Shown piece after piece: positions 6,031 to 6,223 of a stretch of 6,223 nucleotides of DNA. A program made the position numbers and the translations under genes. Origin of the DNA: Pseudomonadota bacterium (GTDB lineage: Bacteria > Pseudomonadota > Alphaproteobacteria > Rhizobiales > Xanthobacteraceae); assembly GCA_021779635.1 (NCBI GenBank), contig JAJYAH010000435.1:1-6223 (forward strand). The letters are read 5' to 3'. The notes under the pieces are model-generated. The model was given only the letters and a program-made list of their open reading frames with translations. It was not told where the DNA came from and made no database searches. How positions within the stretch are numbered: position 1 is the first letter of the stretch; the number at the start of each line of letters is the position of its first letter.

Positions 6031-6098
6031 GTGCGCCAAAGGGCACGTCCGCAGAACGATTTGCATCGTACGACGCAATTAGCGAGGTCCCGCCATGA
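6027..6098 (+). CDS. Putative 23-aa leader or coupling peptide
   Basis: ATG at 6027 overlaps the stop of the 70-residue gene (ATGA), and its own TGA (6096-6098) overlaps the ATG of the SprT-like gene, again as ATGA. GAAGG lies 4 nt upstream. The peptide starts MSAPKGTSAERF and ends AISEVPP. It exactly bridges the two genes, so it could be a real microprotein or just a translated spacer keeping ribosomes on the message. No homologue is recognised, and the coding claim rests on the two overlaps and the SD-like site. Confidence 0.4.
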   Translation: MSAPKGTSAERFASYDAISEVPP

Positions 6099-6223
6099 AT
6101 GAGAGTGGTCAGACACGGAACAACTATAGTGCGTGGGAGCGCGCATACGACCATTTTAACGCCGGTCTATTCAACAATTCACTTCGTGGCTGCGTGATCA
6201 CGTTCCAGCGCAAGCAAGGCGCC
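6095..6223 (+). CDS. SprT-like putative zinc metalloprotease, N-terminal fragment
   Basis: An ATG at 6095, with GCGAGG ending 7 nt upstream, opens a frame that stays open to the window edge, giving 43 residues. The stretch WERAYDHFNAGLFNNSLRGC followed by VITFQRKQGA resembles the start of SprT-like domain proteins, where an (A)YdhFN..LF...L..c.itfqR..ga segment precedes the catalytic HEXXH helix. The HEXXH itself would be downstream of the window, so catalytic competence cannot be judged. Members include Spartan-type DNA-protein crosslink proteases and bacterial SprT; similar genes are carried by conjugative elements in rhizobia. A DNA-maintenance role during transfer would fit, but it is inference. 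The gene is the fourth in a tightly coupled cluster, overlapping the preceding 23-codon ORF by 4 nt. Confidence 0.65.
   Translation, partial: MNESGQTRNNYSAWERAYDHFNAGLFNNSLRGCVITFQRKQGA

Overview
The window looks like an accessory stretch of an alphaproteobacterial genome, most likely a rhizobial or Bradyrhizobium-like organism. It probably belongs to an integrative conjugative element or a conjugative plasmid. The evidence is the tail of a TraG/VirD4-type coupling protein at the left edge, a SprT-like protein start at the right edge, high GC with GC-rich codon use, and unfamiliar proteins between them. The assignment comes from recalled family resemblance, not from a search.

Left block (1-383, + strand): the C-terminal 126 residues of a type IV secretion coupling ATPase (TraG/VirD4 family). 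The gene begins outside the window. It converges on the next block, and a perfect 11-bp-arm stem-loop (399-424) lies in the convergent junction.

Middle block (391-4571, - strand): an apparent operon read right to left. It starts with a 1137-residue single-span membrane protein carrying about 18-20 tetratricopeptide repeats outside the membrane and an unrecognised cytoplasmic N-terminal region. An ATG overlapping its stop codon (ATGA) opens a reading frame of 40 codons that ends in TAG. The same frame continues three codons later into a 212-residue protein with two membrane spans. The 40-codon and 212-codon pieces may therefore be one gene of about 256 residues split by a single amber codon, or two very closely coupled genes.

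Divergent region (4572-4839): a 268-bp gap between the TPR operon and the rightward genes. It presumably holds promoters for both directions, but I could not place a convincing promoter.

Right block (4840-6223, + strand): first a 170-residue protein built from four or more copies of a roughly 30-residue repeat with an HR..(E)GPA core, resembling YwqK/MORN-like repeat proteins. A 152-bp gap with repeated GCGATTTCCCG-type motifs and a nested palindrome follows. Then comes a tight run of small genes: 100 aa, 70 aa and 23 aa, and the first 43 residues of a SprT-like putative metalloprotease. Spacing is +10 nt, then two ATGA overlaps, so these four are probably co-transcribed and translationally coupled.

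How the parts work together is inference. The edges suggest conjugation and DNA-handling functions. The membrane TPR operon and the GPA-repeat gene look like accessory cargo or envelope-associated modules of unknown function.
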